Shown here one piece after another: positions 8,231 to 16,180 of a DNA stretch of 16,180 bases (within the stretch, counting starts at the first letter, position 1; each line of letters opens with the position of its first letter). This DNA is from Termitomyces sp. T153 (Eukaryota; Basidiomycota; Agaricomycetes; Agaricales; Lyophyllaceae): assembly GCA_018296165.2 (NCBI GenBank), contig JACKQL020000285.1:1-16180 (forward strand). The letters run 5' to 3'. The position numbers and the translations under genes are program-made. The notes beneath the pieces are model-generated. The model worked only from the letters and a program-made list of their open reading frames with translations, did no database searches and was not told the origin of the DNA.

Positions 8231-9291
8231 TGTCAGGTTCCACTGACCATGAGGGCTCAGCTTAACTGGGAGAGTCCTTACTAGGTGGATGTGATGTTCT
8301 GTGCTTATAACCTAGCACTCTGGAGATGGTTTGGACTTCAGATACTTGTGAGGGGAAGCTAGGGGAAGCAGTCTGAGCAAGTCTGGGTGGTACAGGAAAG
8401 TCTAATACCAAGTATATTAAACATTGGGCTTAGGCAGGTGTCAGGTACAAGTCTGTGAGCAAGTGTATGGGCTGTGGGGTAAGTGGAGGCTTTGCAAGTG
8501 ATGGGAGCAGAACCAGAGTTTGATGGGGGATCAATCAAGGGCAATGGGTTCTGGGGCCAAGCATAGGGCAAGGTCTGAACTTATCATAAGAATGTTTGAA
8601 GGGTCATAGCATGTGTGCAGGGTTTGTAAATGATGTCAGAGTTGAAAGGAACTTAGGAAAGGACAAGATGAGACAAAGTCAAGACAAGACAGAACTGAGA
8701 AGAGAAATAGATTTGAGGCTAAAAATAGAAATGGAGACAAGACTGGGAAACATAATAGAAAAGAGACATGAGACACAGGTAACCAGGTAAAGTAATATCA
8801 AGACTAGGGTAACAGATGCTACTCTACATCTTATATACTAACTACTGGACTTCCCCCAGGGACTGAGGGTGCAATGGCTGGGCTTGTTGGAGCTGCACAG
8901 GGTTGATGGGTGTTGGCTCTGCTCAGATGGTGGGCCATGGTGACATTCTGATGGGATCTGATGGGAATGTGGTCTGCCCCACAATTGTTGGGAAGTTCTG
9001 GAGTGGTTATATAAGTCACAGGGTAGGTTAGTGACATATGCCTGGGCAAGGAGAAGTGTTGGAGAGACTTGGGAGCCTTGTGAGAGAGAGGGGGAGCTGA
9101 GAAGGCTCACAGGAGATGCACCAGTACTTGCCAGGAGGTCATTGGGGTTTGCTGAGGAAGTGTCAGAGTTGGCTGGGACAGGTGCCATGGGTTAACAAAG
9201 GTTGGGGTGAGTTGGGGGATTGTTGGGAGAAGCTCCAGGGAGGCAGGGTGACCTGGAGGTAGGTCTGGAGGTCTGGGAGCAGGTCATAACA
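8231..9291 (-). mobile_element. Solo LTR of family 1 with perfect 5-bp target duplication, nested in a family-2 LTR
   Basis: On the minus strand it starts TGTTATGACCTGCTCCC at 9291 and ends GGAACCTGACA at 8231, 1061 bp. It is flanked by GTTGA on both sides (8226-8230 and 9292-9296), a perfect 5-bp target duplication as Ty3/gypsy elements make. It aligns along its length with the LTR at 14729-15755 (opposite orientation) and with 290-936 (same orientation). The TATA box is TATATAAG, complement of 8830-8837. I found no CpG in it. With matching duplications at both ends and no internal region, it is a solo LTR left by recombination between the two LTRs of a full element. Open frames inside it (for example minus 9188-8838) are not genes. 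Confidence 0.93.
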
Positions 9292-9296
9292 GTTGA

Positions 9297-9831
9297 GGTC
9301 AGAGGACTTAAAAATTGAGCTGAAGTTTTATTGAGGATTAGGGTCAATGAATAGATTATGATTTGGAGTAGTAGAGCTAGTAGAGATAAGTGCTGGAAAA
9401 CAGATAAGACTGGAAAACAGATAATGCTGAGAAACTAGAGGTCAGGAAATGTAAGAGCAATAGTGAGACTAGAGTACCAACTATGGTGGTACAGTATTTA
9501 TAGTAAGGCTTTTTTGGAGTAGTTTGGAGTTTGGGATATGGGCATAGCTCTGAGGTCTAGAATATGTTCTGAGACTGGGAGCAGGGCAGCAGTGTCAAAA
9601 CTGGGTTTGGCAGTGCCACCAGAGGTCTTGAATGAGTGTGGAATAAGCCCTGTGGAGTAAGTTTGGAGATCCCACCCTATGGAAAAGATTGCTGATGCAG
9701 ATTTGATGGGTTAATGGTTGGGTCTAATGGTGGTTTTGGTGGTGGGGTTGGGTTTGGGTGGTCAGGCTGGTTGTTTGGGGAATATAATTGGGGAATTGAG
9801 TGAGGGGTGGGGGCCATGGAGGGTCATGACA
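9297..9831 (-). mobile_element. 5' part of the family-2 LTR, minus orientation
   Basis: On the minus strand it begins TGTCATGACCCTCC at 9831, the same type of start as family 1 (TGTCATGACCTG at 14729), but the body is different. A TATA box TATAAATA lies at the complement of 9495-9502. The block 'tactctagtct' follows as in family 1. Near 9410 an 'ggaaaacagata' motif is repeated twice. The LTR is interrupted at 9296/9292 by the family-1 solo LTR and resumes at 8225. Confidence 0.7.
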
Positions 9832-10560
9832 GCTCTAAATTGTGCTTGCTTCCTGACAGGTCTGAGTTCAGATGTGGACTGTGGTTGTTTAATTTTGGCA
9901 TGTCATGCATCAACAGATACTCATTGCATTGCTCTGCACATCCCAAGGCATCATGGTTCTTGGCTGGTTGCCACTATCCATGCTGCTACACTATCAGGAT
10001 GAGTGGCTGTTGCAACATAGAGGAGGCAGCCAGATTAGTATGGAACATGTTGAAAAATAACTTGTTCTTCCTATGTGAGGACATGCAATCAATCCTATGG
10101 AGCTTCAGGCTTGGATACAATGAGAGAGAGAGTGGGGTTGTGTTCTTTTGACTGATGATGACATCTGTTTCTGCCTAGCTGCTGTGCAGAAAACACAAAT
10201 AACTAGCAGTTTTGCAAGTACTGTACAAATGGACTAGTAAAATGAGGGTTGCAAGTCAAGCTAGGTCTCAGAGAATCTGGTTTAGTAAAGGTAGTCTGAT
10301 AAAAGGAGAACCTAAGTGAGAATGGAGTCACTAGCACTAGCATCAGACACTAGACAGTAATGAGAGATCACTAGTATAATGGGGAACAAGGTACAAAGGG
10401 TCACTAGACATGTGGAGTTGTTAGCAAAAGGGGTAGCATAAATAGATACTAGCCAGAGGTGCTAGCACAAGATGGAAACTTAGCAAAGTAGTACCTGAGG
10501 GTGGTACTAGCAAAATGAGGATAGTGGTGAGGTTGCTAATTGTAACTGGCATACAGTCTG
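9832..10560. other. Unclassified stretch with a CTAG-rich segment
   Basis: Outside the LTR start at 9831, about 370 bp (9832-10200) holds open frames on the plus strand (to 10002 and 10151) with no family I recognise. From about 10200 to 10520 the tetramer CTAG recurs about ten times in about 320 bp, mostly as CACTAG, TACTAG or GCTAGC, in loosely similar settings such as 'tactagcaaaatgagg' and 'gactagtaaaatgagg'. This may be a decayed tandem repeat or the body of an unrecognised LTR. No coding signal is visible there. Confidence 0.45.
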
Positions 10561-10598
10561 AGGATCTTAAGTTCACACAAGACAGAAATATCCCAAGT

Positions 10599-10723
10599 TG
10601 TAGGATTATTGTATGTAGTGTGCAAACAAGAGATTGTTCTTATATAATATGCTGGTATGATAAGAAATAGTGATTGTTAATAATTAATATAAGTAAAAAA
10701 GAAATGTACTAGAGTCTGTTACA
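10599..10723 (-). mobile_element. Possible LTR start of another retroelement, borders uncertain
   Basis: On the minus strand the sequence GAAGGGGAGGAG (complement of 10724-10735) is followed at 10723 by TGTAACAGACTC. This is the arrangement of a polypurine tract followed by a 3' LTR. About 65 bases inside is TATATAAG. The first plausible CA end is ...AATCCTACA at 10599, which would give a very short LTR of about 125 bp. The true end may lie further left in the CTAG-rich segment. No second copy was found in the window, so the call rests on the PPT/TG junction and the TATA box alone. Confidence 0.4.
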
Positions 10724-10734
10724 CTCCTCCCCTT

Positions 10735-11700
10735 CAGACCACATTGTGGTCTGATGATTTGGTCACACTGTACTACAGGTAGCCTACTGTCCAAACAATG
10801 TGCCTACTCATATGATAGCCAAGCCTCATCAGCAGGCAGTTGCATAGACACATCAGGAACAATGTAAGAAGAACTTGGACCTGTTGCAACCACAGGCTGG
10901 AGGCCTTGGGCCTGTGGTACTGACAAAGACAGACCAGCTTCCTCTCATTCTAGCATGGAATGCACACAATAAGGTAAACTGTGGGCAGCCATCCTCTGCC
11001 ACAAGCTTGCTCTGGTGGGATTCATCCCCACCAGTTAATAGAGGCCACATTGTTCATAGTGCTTGTTTGAGCTGGCCTCACATTGCTGTATGCATTGAGA
11101 TAATATACATTCTCTTCAAGGGGAGTATGCCAGCCATCCCATTTTGGGATGGCCACAGGAGTGCTATAAGTTGTCAGATATCAATGACACACATCATTTA
11201 CTGTGAAGTATCCTGTATTGGGGTGATCATGATGTTTGTGAAAGTGGTACTCTAGGCATACCACTCCAAATGTATAACAATGATTCACAAACTCAGGAAG
11301 GTCCCTGATTGTGGAGCAATACATGAATAACATTGTCATTTGCAATATAACTTGCTTGATTATTGCAGAAAACCAGTTGGTAAATGTCCACCTGTAATGT
11401 AGCAAACACATTTTTTCTTTTTTTGTCAATTTACATGTCTAGCACATAGTGCCATGGTACACAGTACATTGGGAGCTACAGTATGCCTACAAGAGCCATG
11501 GAATGCTGCATCTCCTGCATATGCAAAGAATGAACAAGCTGGCCTTTCTGAGACTGTTTTAGGCCATGCTCCCCTACTATAGCCCATATACAGGAGAAAG
11601 CAAGAAACATTGTTGGTGCTGCTACAAGTGCCACCCATGGGGAAAAGCAGCAGGGACCAAGCATCACAGTTGTGGGCCCAACCCATCAGGGACAAGTGCA
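10735..11700 (-). pseudogene. Unidentified decayed coding region upstream of the possible polypurine tract
   Basis: On the minus strand several open pieces read leftward: 11701-11426, 11429-11181, and about 10960-10740. The last gives VPQAQGLQPVVATGPSSSY, a hydrophilic stretch VSMQLPADEAWLSYE and then a stop, and it continues towards the polypurine tract. Another piece has LPEFVNHCYTFGVV and HFHKHHDHPNTGY. I recognise no family, and saw no copia or gypsy motif such as YxDD, the integrase motifs or a zinc knuckle. Frame changes and stops show decay. It could be the 3' end of a retroelement ORF or unrelated sequence. Plus-strand 10875-11255 is open too but equally anonymous. Confidence 0.3.
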
Positions 11701-11789
11701 AGTAAAGGTGTGGGAGGGGGGAAGGACCAGTGCTGATATTAGGAGGTGAGTCAATGCAGATTAGTTGAGGAGGGTAAGTTTTGGTTGTT

Positions 11790-14728
11790 TAAGTTGAGTG
11801 TCCTTGAGGATGGCCAGTGGGATTGGCACAGCTAGGGGTTGGCACAGTGGGTGGCAGGCATGGTGGGGCAGCTGGTTCAAGGACCTGAAAGTGGCAGGTT
11901 GCATGGAGGAAGCTGACCAAAGGACTCAGAGCATTGGAGGTAGACAGTAGATACAAAATAGACTCAGCTTTGCAGTGTAATTTCCTGCAAAGATGACAGT
12001 GCCTTTCAAATTGGTAGTGGAGGCATGTAAGTAGCAGGTAGTGAACATTCTCAACAGTAAGGCTTTTGCAGTGGAGGCAGACCAGGGTTTTGGAGCATCA
12101 AATGCAGAAGAGGTGATGGTTGAGCAGTATGTATTGTGTGCAGAGCTGGGTGAGAAGGGCAGAGTTGCAGCAATTCAGATTCTGGACCAGGTGCATGTAC
12201 CTCTTGGAGGGGAAAGACTGGTCAATGATGTGGACATCTGCATATTTAGGGGACTTCTTCCATTGCAACTTCCATGTGAGGTGAAGAGTGTCAAGGTCAG
12301 TTTGGTGGGTGGCTGGAATGCTAATAAGAAGGGGGGACTTCCATAATATGACAGGGAGTGATTTCATGTCACTGGGGTGCCTTGTGCCACTGCCTTGGCA
12401 AGTTCATTAGCTCACTTGTAAGGAGCAAAGTCAACATGGCTGGGGTTCTAGTGCACTTGCAAGTCAACAATATTGTGCATGTGGTCCACCCACTTTGTAC
12501 CTCACTACATAGCCAGACAGCAATTACATGCTCTCATTAGCCTGTCTTGCTTGATGTGGAGCTGTTTCACTGCTGAGTGTGCCCAGTCAAGGAGGTAGTG
12601 AGCAGGGTGGGGGCAATGATTGAGCAAGGCCAGTATTGTGGCCTGACTGTTGCTACCAATGACAACTTGGCCAGGGAGGTGCCAGCCTAAGGTAGTCAGT
12701 AGATGTAGACTCAGTATAAGACCAATGATTTCAGCCTTGTAAATGGTGTGCTTGGTCTTGGAGCCCAGGTAGAGCTGTAATGAGGCTTTCTCCTGACCTC
12801 CAGCATATAGCATGGCAGCCACACCAATGCTGTCTTCATATCCTGATCTGTTGCAATAGACTGATGTGGGGGCTAGTTAGAAGAATCTGTTTGCTGTTGT
12901 CAGTGCTGCCTCCTTGTCCTTTTTGATGTGCATTGGAAAGGAGGGAGAGTAATTTGGATGCTGGCACATGAGCTCAACAGTCTCAATCCAGGATGGAACA
13001 ACCTTGGTGACATAGAACAGATAGTGGAGAAGGGATCTGTGCTGGGCAACATAATACCCAGTGGCTCTGCAAACTGGTGAGTAGAGGGAGTGGGATTGCA
13101 GGAGAGAGGACAGACATACTGTGGCTCTATATAGCACCTTCTGGAACAGAACCTCAACTAGAAGGAGATTTGCATGAAGGTCCAAAACATCCCCAGCTGT
13201 GGTGCCCAGGGCACTGGTCATGAGTTTGGCAACTTGCTGCTGAGCTGGGATGAGCTTGTTAGCTACTGCCACCAACCTGAGTCTCTTCTTCCCAGAGGGA
13301 GAGTTATGGACACCAGTGTACCAAACATTGGCTGCATATGTGATGGCTGGGACAGCCACTGGATTAAAAAGTTGCCATATGTAATGAGAGGGCATACCCC
13401 CAGACATCCTAGATAGGTGCATGACCTGTAGAGTCCACTAAGTAGCTTTCACCACCACTCTCTGACAATGGGCATTCCATCTCAACTTAGGGTCAAAGAC
13501 CACTCCCAAGTATTTGTACAAGGTGACTGTTCTGACAGTCTGGGTGGTAACTATGCTGTCAGGGTTTGCTCAGGCCAGGGTAAGATCCTTAGGGATGTCA
13601 TCCAAGGAGGAGCAAGGGAAGTTCATAAGTGCAAGCTTAGAGAGTTTGAAAGGGGAGTTGTGGGAGATTGACCATTTGAAGCCACCATTGATGTGCTGCA
13701 TCATGTTGGCAAGTATGCAATGGGCCTCATGAAGTGTATTGGCAATGGCAAGCATCATAGAGTCATCTACAAACCCAAAGGAAGATTCAGAGTGGGAGCT
13801 CAGAAGGGCCATAAAAATCAGGGGGGCATTATAGAATGCATAGAAAATCATGGATAGCAGGCAGCCCTATGTAGTGCCATTCAGGATGTCAATGAGATCA
13901 GACACAAAGTTGTCAAACTTGAGCTGCATGTGGCATCCTGTGAGCATTCCTTTTACCTTGTGAGGCATGTGTAGCACTCTGGAACTCCTTGCTCCCTCAT
14001 ATTGTGGATGAGGCAGTTATGTACTGTGTTGGGAAAGGCCTCCTGGACATCAAGAAAGAGGGCTGAAGCCACCTTTGTATTGTAGCCAGGATGGCCACTG
14101 AACTGCCCCAGAGGCAGCATGTTATGCTTTTCTACAAGGAAAGAGAGGTCAGCAGCCACAATAGTAGACAGAAGCTTTCCAATGGTATTGAGAAGACCTA
14201 TAGGGCAATAGGCCTTGGCTTTATTGTGTGCAGGCTTGCCTGGCTTCTGTAGCAAGAGTGGTTGAAATCAGCCAACTGTCATGATATACATCAAGTTTGA
14301 GCATTGCATGAAAGATGTAGTACAGGTGCTCCAGCAACATGTTGGCATACTGCTTCAGAACCACATTTGAGATCCCATCAGGACCTGGGGCCTTGTAAGG
14401 CTGCAGCTAGGCTATAGCTGCCATTATTTGCTTGCAATTAAAGAAATGGATGTCTGGCAAAGGGCATGGGTATGCCATAGATGGTATGGAGGGAGAGGGA
14501 GGGGGGAGGGGGAAAGAAGGACTCAGCTAGTACTGCAGCCCTGGCTTTGTTTGTGGTTGCCCAAACCAGGATGCCATTGACCATCATTCATTTTGAGCTC
14601 TGGGATATGGTTACTAGAGTAGTCAGTAGGGTCCTAAACCACATATTTGTTAGCTGTGTAGATCTGTCTGGCATCAATGTTTTCCAGCCAGTCAACTCAA
14701 TGCTGCTTCTTGATCTGGCAAATAGCAC
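11790..14728 (-). pseudogene. Tad-type LINE: RT, RNase H and C-terminal zinc-binding segment, broken
   Basis: Non-LTR retrotransposons copy themselves by target-primed reverse transcription. On the minus strand, after the linker (HWVDWLENIDARQIYTANKY pattern near 14690), RT shows PYKAPGPDGIS (about 14406-14370), ALFLDVQEAFPNTV (about 14065-14025) and the FVDD active-site motif (about 13775-13760). RNase H follows: YCNRSGYEDSIGVAAMLY (12855-12800), YKAEIIGLILSL, IGSNSQATILAL (about 12655) and FAPYK-stop-ANELAKA (about 12425-12390). A zinc-binding tail CLHCKSLTVENVHYLLLTC begins at 12079. The frame closes near 11790. Many stops and shifts are present. Three Asp positions expected in RNase H are Asn. 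The 5' part continues right of the solo LTR at 14729-15755. Confidence 0.93.
12390..12880 (-). pseudogene. RNase H domain of the LINE with catalytic Asp to Asn changes
   Basis: This is a subregion of the LINE. RNase H removes template RNA during cDNA synthesis. The family pattern expects Asp at the first strand (YxDGSG), Glu in the helix (YxAE), Asp in IGSDSQA and Asp in ADELA. Here the first is AAC (Asn, 12852-12850), Glu is kept in YKAE, the second Asp is AAC (Asn, 12651-12649), and the last is AAT (Asn, 12408-12406). A TGA stop (12414-12412) sits two codons before that last Asn. The PGH motif near the end reads PSH. All these changes are explained by G-to-A or C-to-T transitions, so the domain cannot be active. 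Confidence 0.85.
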
Positions 14729-15755
14729 TGTCATGACCTGTTCCCTGGACCCCCACACATTGTCCAACGACCCCCCGCCTCCCCAGAACCTCCCCCAATG
14801 CCTTGCTGAACTTCCACAGGACCATTCCCCCGCTATGCCTGACCCTGTTACACATCATCAACTCGACACCCTGGTTCCTCTGACTTACTTTGAAGTATCA
14901 TGATGACCTCAGAACAGCCTGCATCACCAATTGATCCCATCAACATATCAATGTGGCCTGCCCTCCAATCATAACTGACACCTGTTGACTCTGTCAAGCT
15001 CTGCCAAGCCCTGCCACCACAGCTGACATTCCCTGGAGCTCTCCAGTAGTCAGTATATAAGATGTAGAGTAGCTCTTTGTACTCTAGTCTTGATATTGCT
15101 TAACATTACCTATGGTCTGATTGTTTCTCTCTCATGTTTCATGTTCCATGTCTTGTTTTCTTACTCTCAGTCTCCTGGTCTTGTCTTGTCTCTATTCCGT
15201 TATTGTTTTTGTTATTGTTTTGTATCTCTGCCTGAATCTATTCTCATTCTTGTCTCAATCTTGTCTTGACTCCATCTCATTTCATTCAACTCTGTCTTGT
15301 CTTGTTTGATCTGTCCCATCCATTGTGTTCCTATCTTTCCCAACCTTAATGCCTTTGCAAACCCCACAATTACAATTACAAATCCCAGACACTCTTTAAC
15401 CAACTCCAGACCTCGCTACATGCTTGGCTCTGAACTCTATCAACCTCCATTGATCCCCCATCAAACTCTGGCTCCACTTCCATCACTCATGTAGCCTCCA
15501 CCTCCTCCACACCCACAATACTTGCATACAGACTTGTGCCTGAACCCCGCCAAGCCTGTCCCCCTTCCCCTCAGCTCATCCCCTACTCCTCCAGACCTCC
15601 CCAGACTTGCTCGGATCAATCTCCACCAACTATCCTCACAAGTCCCCAGTGTTTGGGACACCTCCAAATGCCCAGTTGTCAGTGCAGGGAATCATGTCTG
15701 CCTAGTAAGGACTTGCCCAGTGTAGCTGAGCCCCCATGGTCAGCAGAACCTGACA
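14729..15755 (+). mobile_element. Solo LTR of family 1 inserted in the LINE
   Basis: It starts TGTCATGACCTGTTCCC at 14729 and ends AGAACCTGACA at 15755, 1027 bp. It is flanked by AGCAC (14724-14728) and GGCAC (15756-15760), a 5-bp target duplication with one transition. Minus-strand LINE reading resumes on both sides, ending in ...QEMACA on the right and continuing as ...HWVDWLEN on the left, so the LTR interrupts the LINE. The TATA box is TATATAAG at 15054-15061, followed by tactctagtcttgatattg, placing the probable transcript start near 15085-15095. The body after it is a long C/T-rich leader-like tract (15120-15340). About eight CpGs survive, several clustered in 14766-14865. The open frames at 15121-15309 and 15522-15844 lie in the LTR and are not genes. 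Confidence 0.93.
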
Positions 15756-16180
15756 GGCACATGCCATTTCCTGCAAAGACTGGTCTGCCTCAGCTCATGC
15801 TGGGTGGCCCACCACATCACAATATTTGTAGGCTAGGTTGTTAGCTTTGTTGCATGCACATTTGAAGAGCTGTCAGCTCTTTTGTCCACCAGCACTTTGT
15901 GAAGGGGCATGGTCTGCACACTGGGACAATGGCCTCATCAGCCATTACCTCTTGGATCAGTGCCATTAGCACTGACACCTTAGAGTGAAATGCATCAGCA
16001 GTCATGATAGCTGGTGAGTGGAGTGTCAACTTCTTCTCAAGAGCAATGTTGAATGTCTTCCAGTCAACTGCTCTGAAGTCCTTGGATAGTGAGGTGGTAT
16101 GGGGGAGTGGGAGTTCCTAGCTGTGACCACTGGCAGATGGTCTGCTAGTGGCAGTCTAAGCAATGGGACAATGTTACAGA
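15756..16180 (-). pseudogene. LINE endonuclease C-terminus and linker (5' part of the interrupted LINE)
   Basis: On the minus strand from the right edge the sequence reads into a stretch ending VCRPCPFTKCWWTKELTAL (about 15950-15880), the conserved segment just after the apurinic-type endonuclease domain in fungal Tad-like LINEs. After a one-base frame change it continues NKANNLAYKYCDVVGHPA (about 15850-15800), then a stop, then QSLQEMACA up to the LTR insertion. The earlier open piece 16029-15841 includes AFHSKVSVLMALIQEVMADEAIVP. The catalytic part of the endonuclease and the ORF start lie outside the window. The region 14728-11790 is the continuation of the same element. Confidence 0.85.

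Noticed and set aside
8231..9291. Reading 8231-9291 as the 5' LTR of the gag element whose 3' LTR is at 290-936
   Set aside because: It is flanked on both sides by GTTGA, so it is a self-contained solo LTR; the sequence inside it belongs to a different LTR family.
14481..14903. Plus-strand 140-codon open frame
   Set aside because: It crosses the border from LINE antisense sequence into the start of the solo LTR at 14729, so it cannot be a conserved gene.
15865..15881. Perfect inverted repeat aagagctg-t-cagctctt
   Set aside because: It falls in the LINE endonuclease/linker coding sequence (KELTAL); short stems of this kind are expected by chance and nothing supports a function.

Overview
The window looks like a gene-free, transposon-packed block from a filamentous fungus, most likely a mushroom-forming basidiomycete (Agaricomycete). 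I could find no intact host gene, tRNA or rRNA. The recognisable coding matter is broken Ty3/gypsy gag, reverse transcriptase/RNase H and integrase, plus a Tad-type LINE. Nearly all of it is on the minus strand and riddled with stops, frameshifts and Arg-to-Cys/His/Gln/Trp changes. The lineage is inferred from the family resemblance of these proteins as I remember them; no search was run.

Layout, left to right. 1-289 is the 3' end of a plus-strand LTR (family 1), which appears to sit inside an older minus-strand family-1 LTR (290-936). That older LTR follows a polypurine tract and so looks like a 3' LTR. Its internal region, read leftward, is a gag pseudogene (about 3890-2650) followed by about 1.7 kb of degraded, unrecognised coding sequence (about 2600-937) with no visible pol domain. 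3939-4771 is a CT-rich, internally repetitive stretch bounded by a 15-bp direct repeat. 4772-5310 is unclassified. A second Ty3/gypsy relic runs leftward: LTR (family 2, about 8062-9831), leader/gag start, then a direct jump to the end of RT and RNase H (about 7405-6600), then integrase (about 6082-5310). An LTR-like insert (about 6083-6558) splits RNase H from integrase. The family-2 LTR is itself split by a complete solo LTR of family 1 (8231-9291) with a perfect 5-bp target duplication.

9832-10560 is unclassified apart from a cluster of CTAG motifs. At about 10599-10734 there is a possible LTR start and polypurine tract of another element, with an unidentified decayed coding region upstream of it on the minus strand (to about 11700). 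From about 11790 to the right edge lies a minus-strand LINE: endonuclease tail, RT, RNase H and a C-terminal zinc-binding segment, interrupted by a solo family-1 LTR (14729-15755).

Two themes stand out. First, nesting: at least three insertions sit inside older elements, which gives a relative order. Second, extreme CpG loss with a pattern of C-to-T/G-to-A decay that has removed catalytic residues (RNase H Asp to Asn, integrase Glu to Lys). This is what a methylation- or RIP-like silencing process would leave. The youngest-looking piece (1-289) still keeps ten CpGs.
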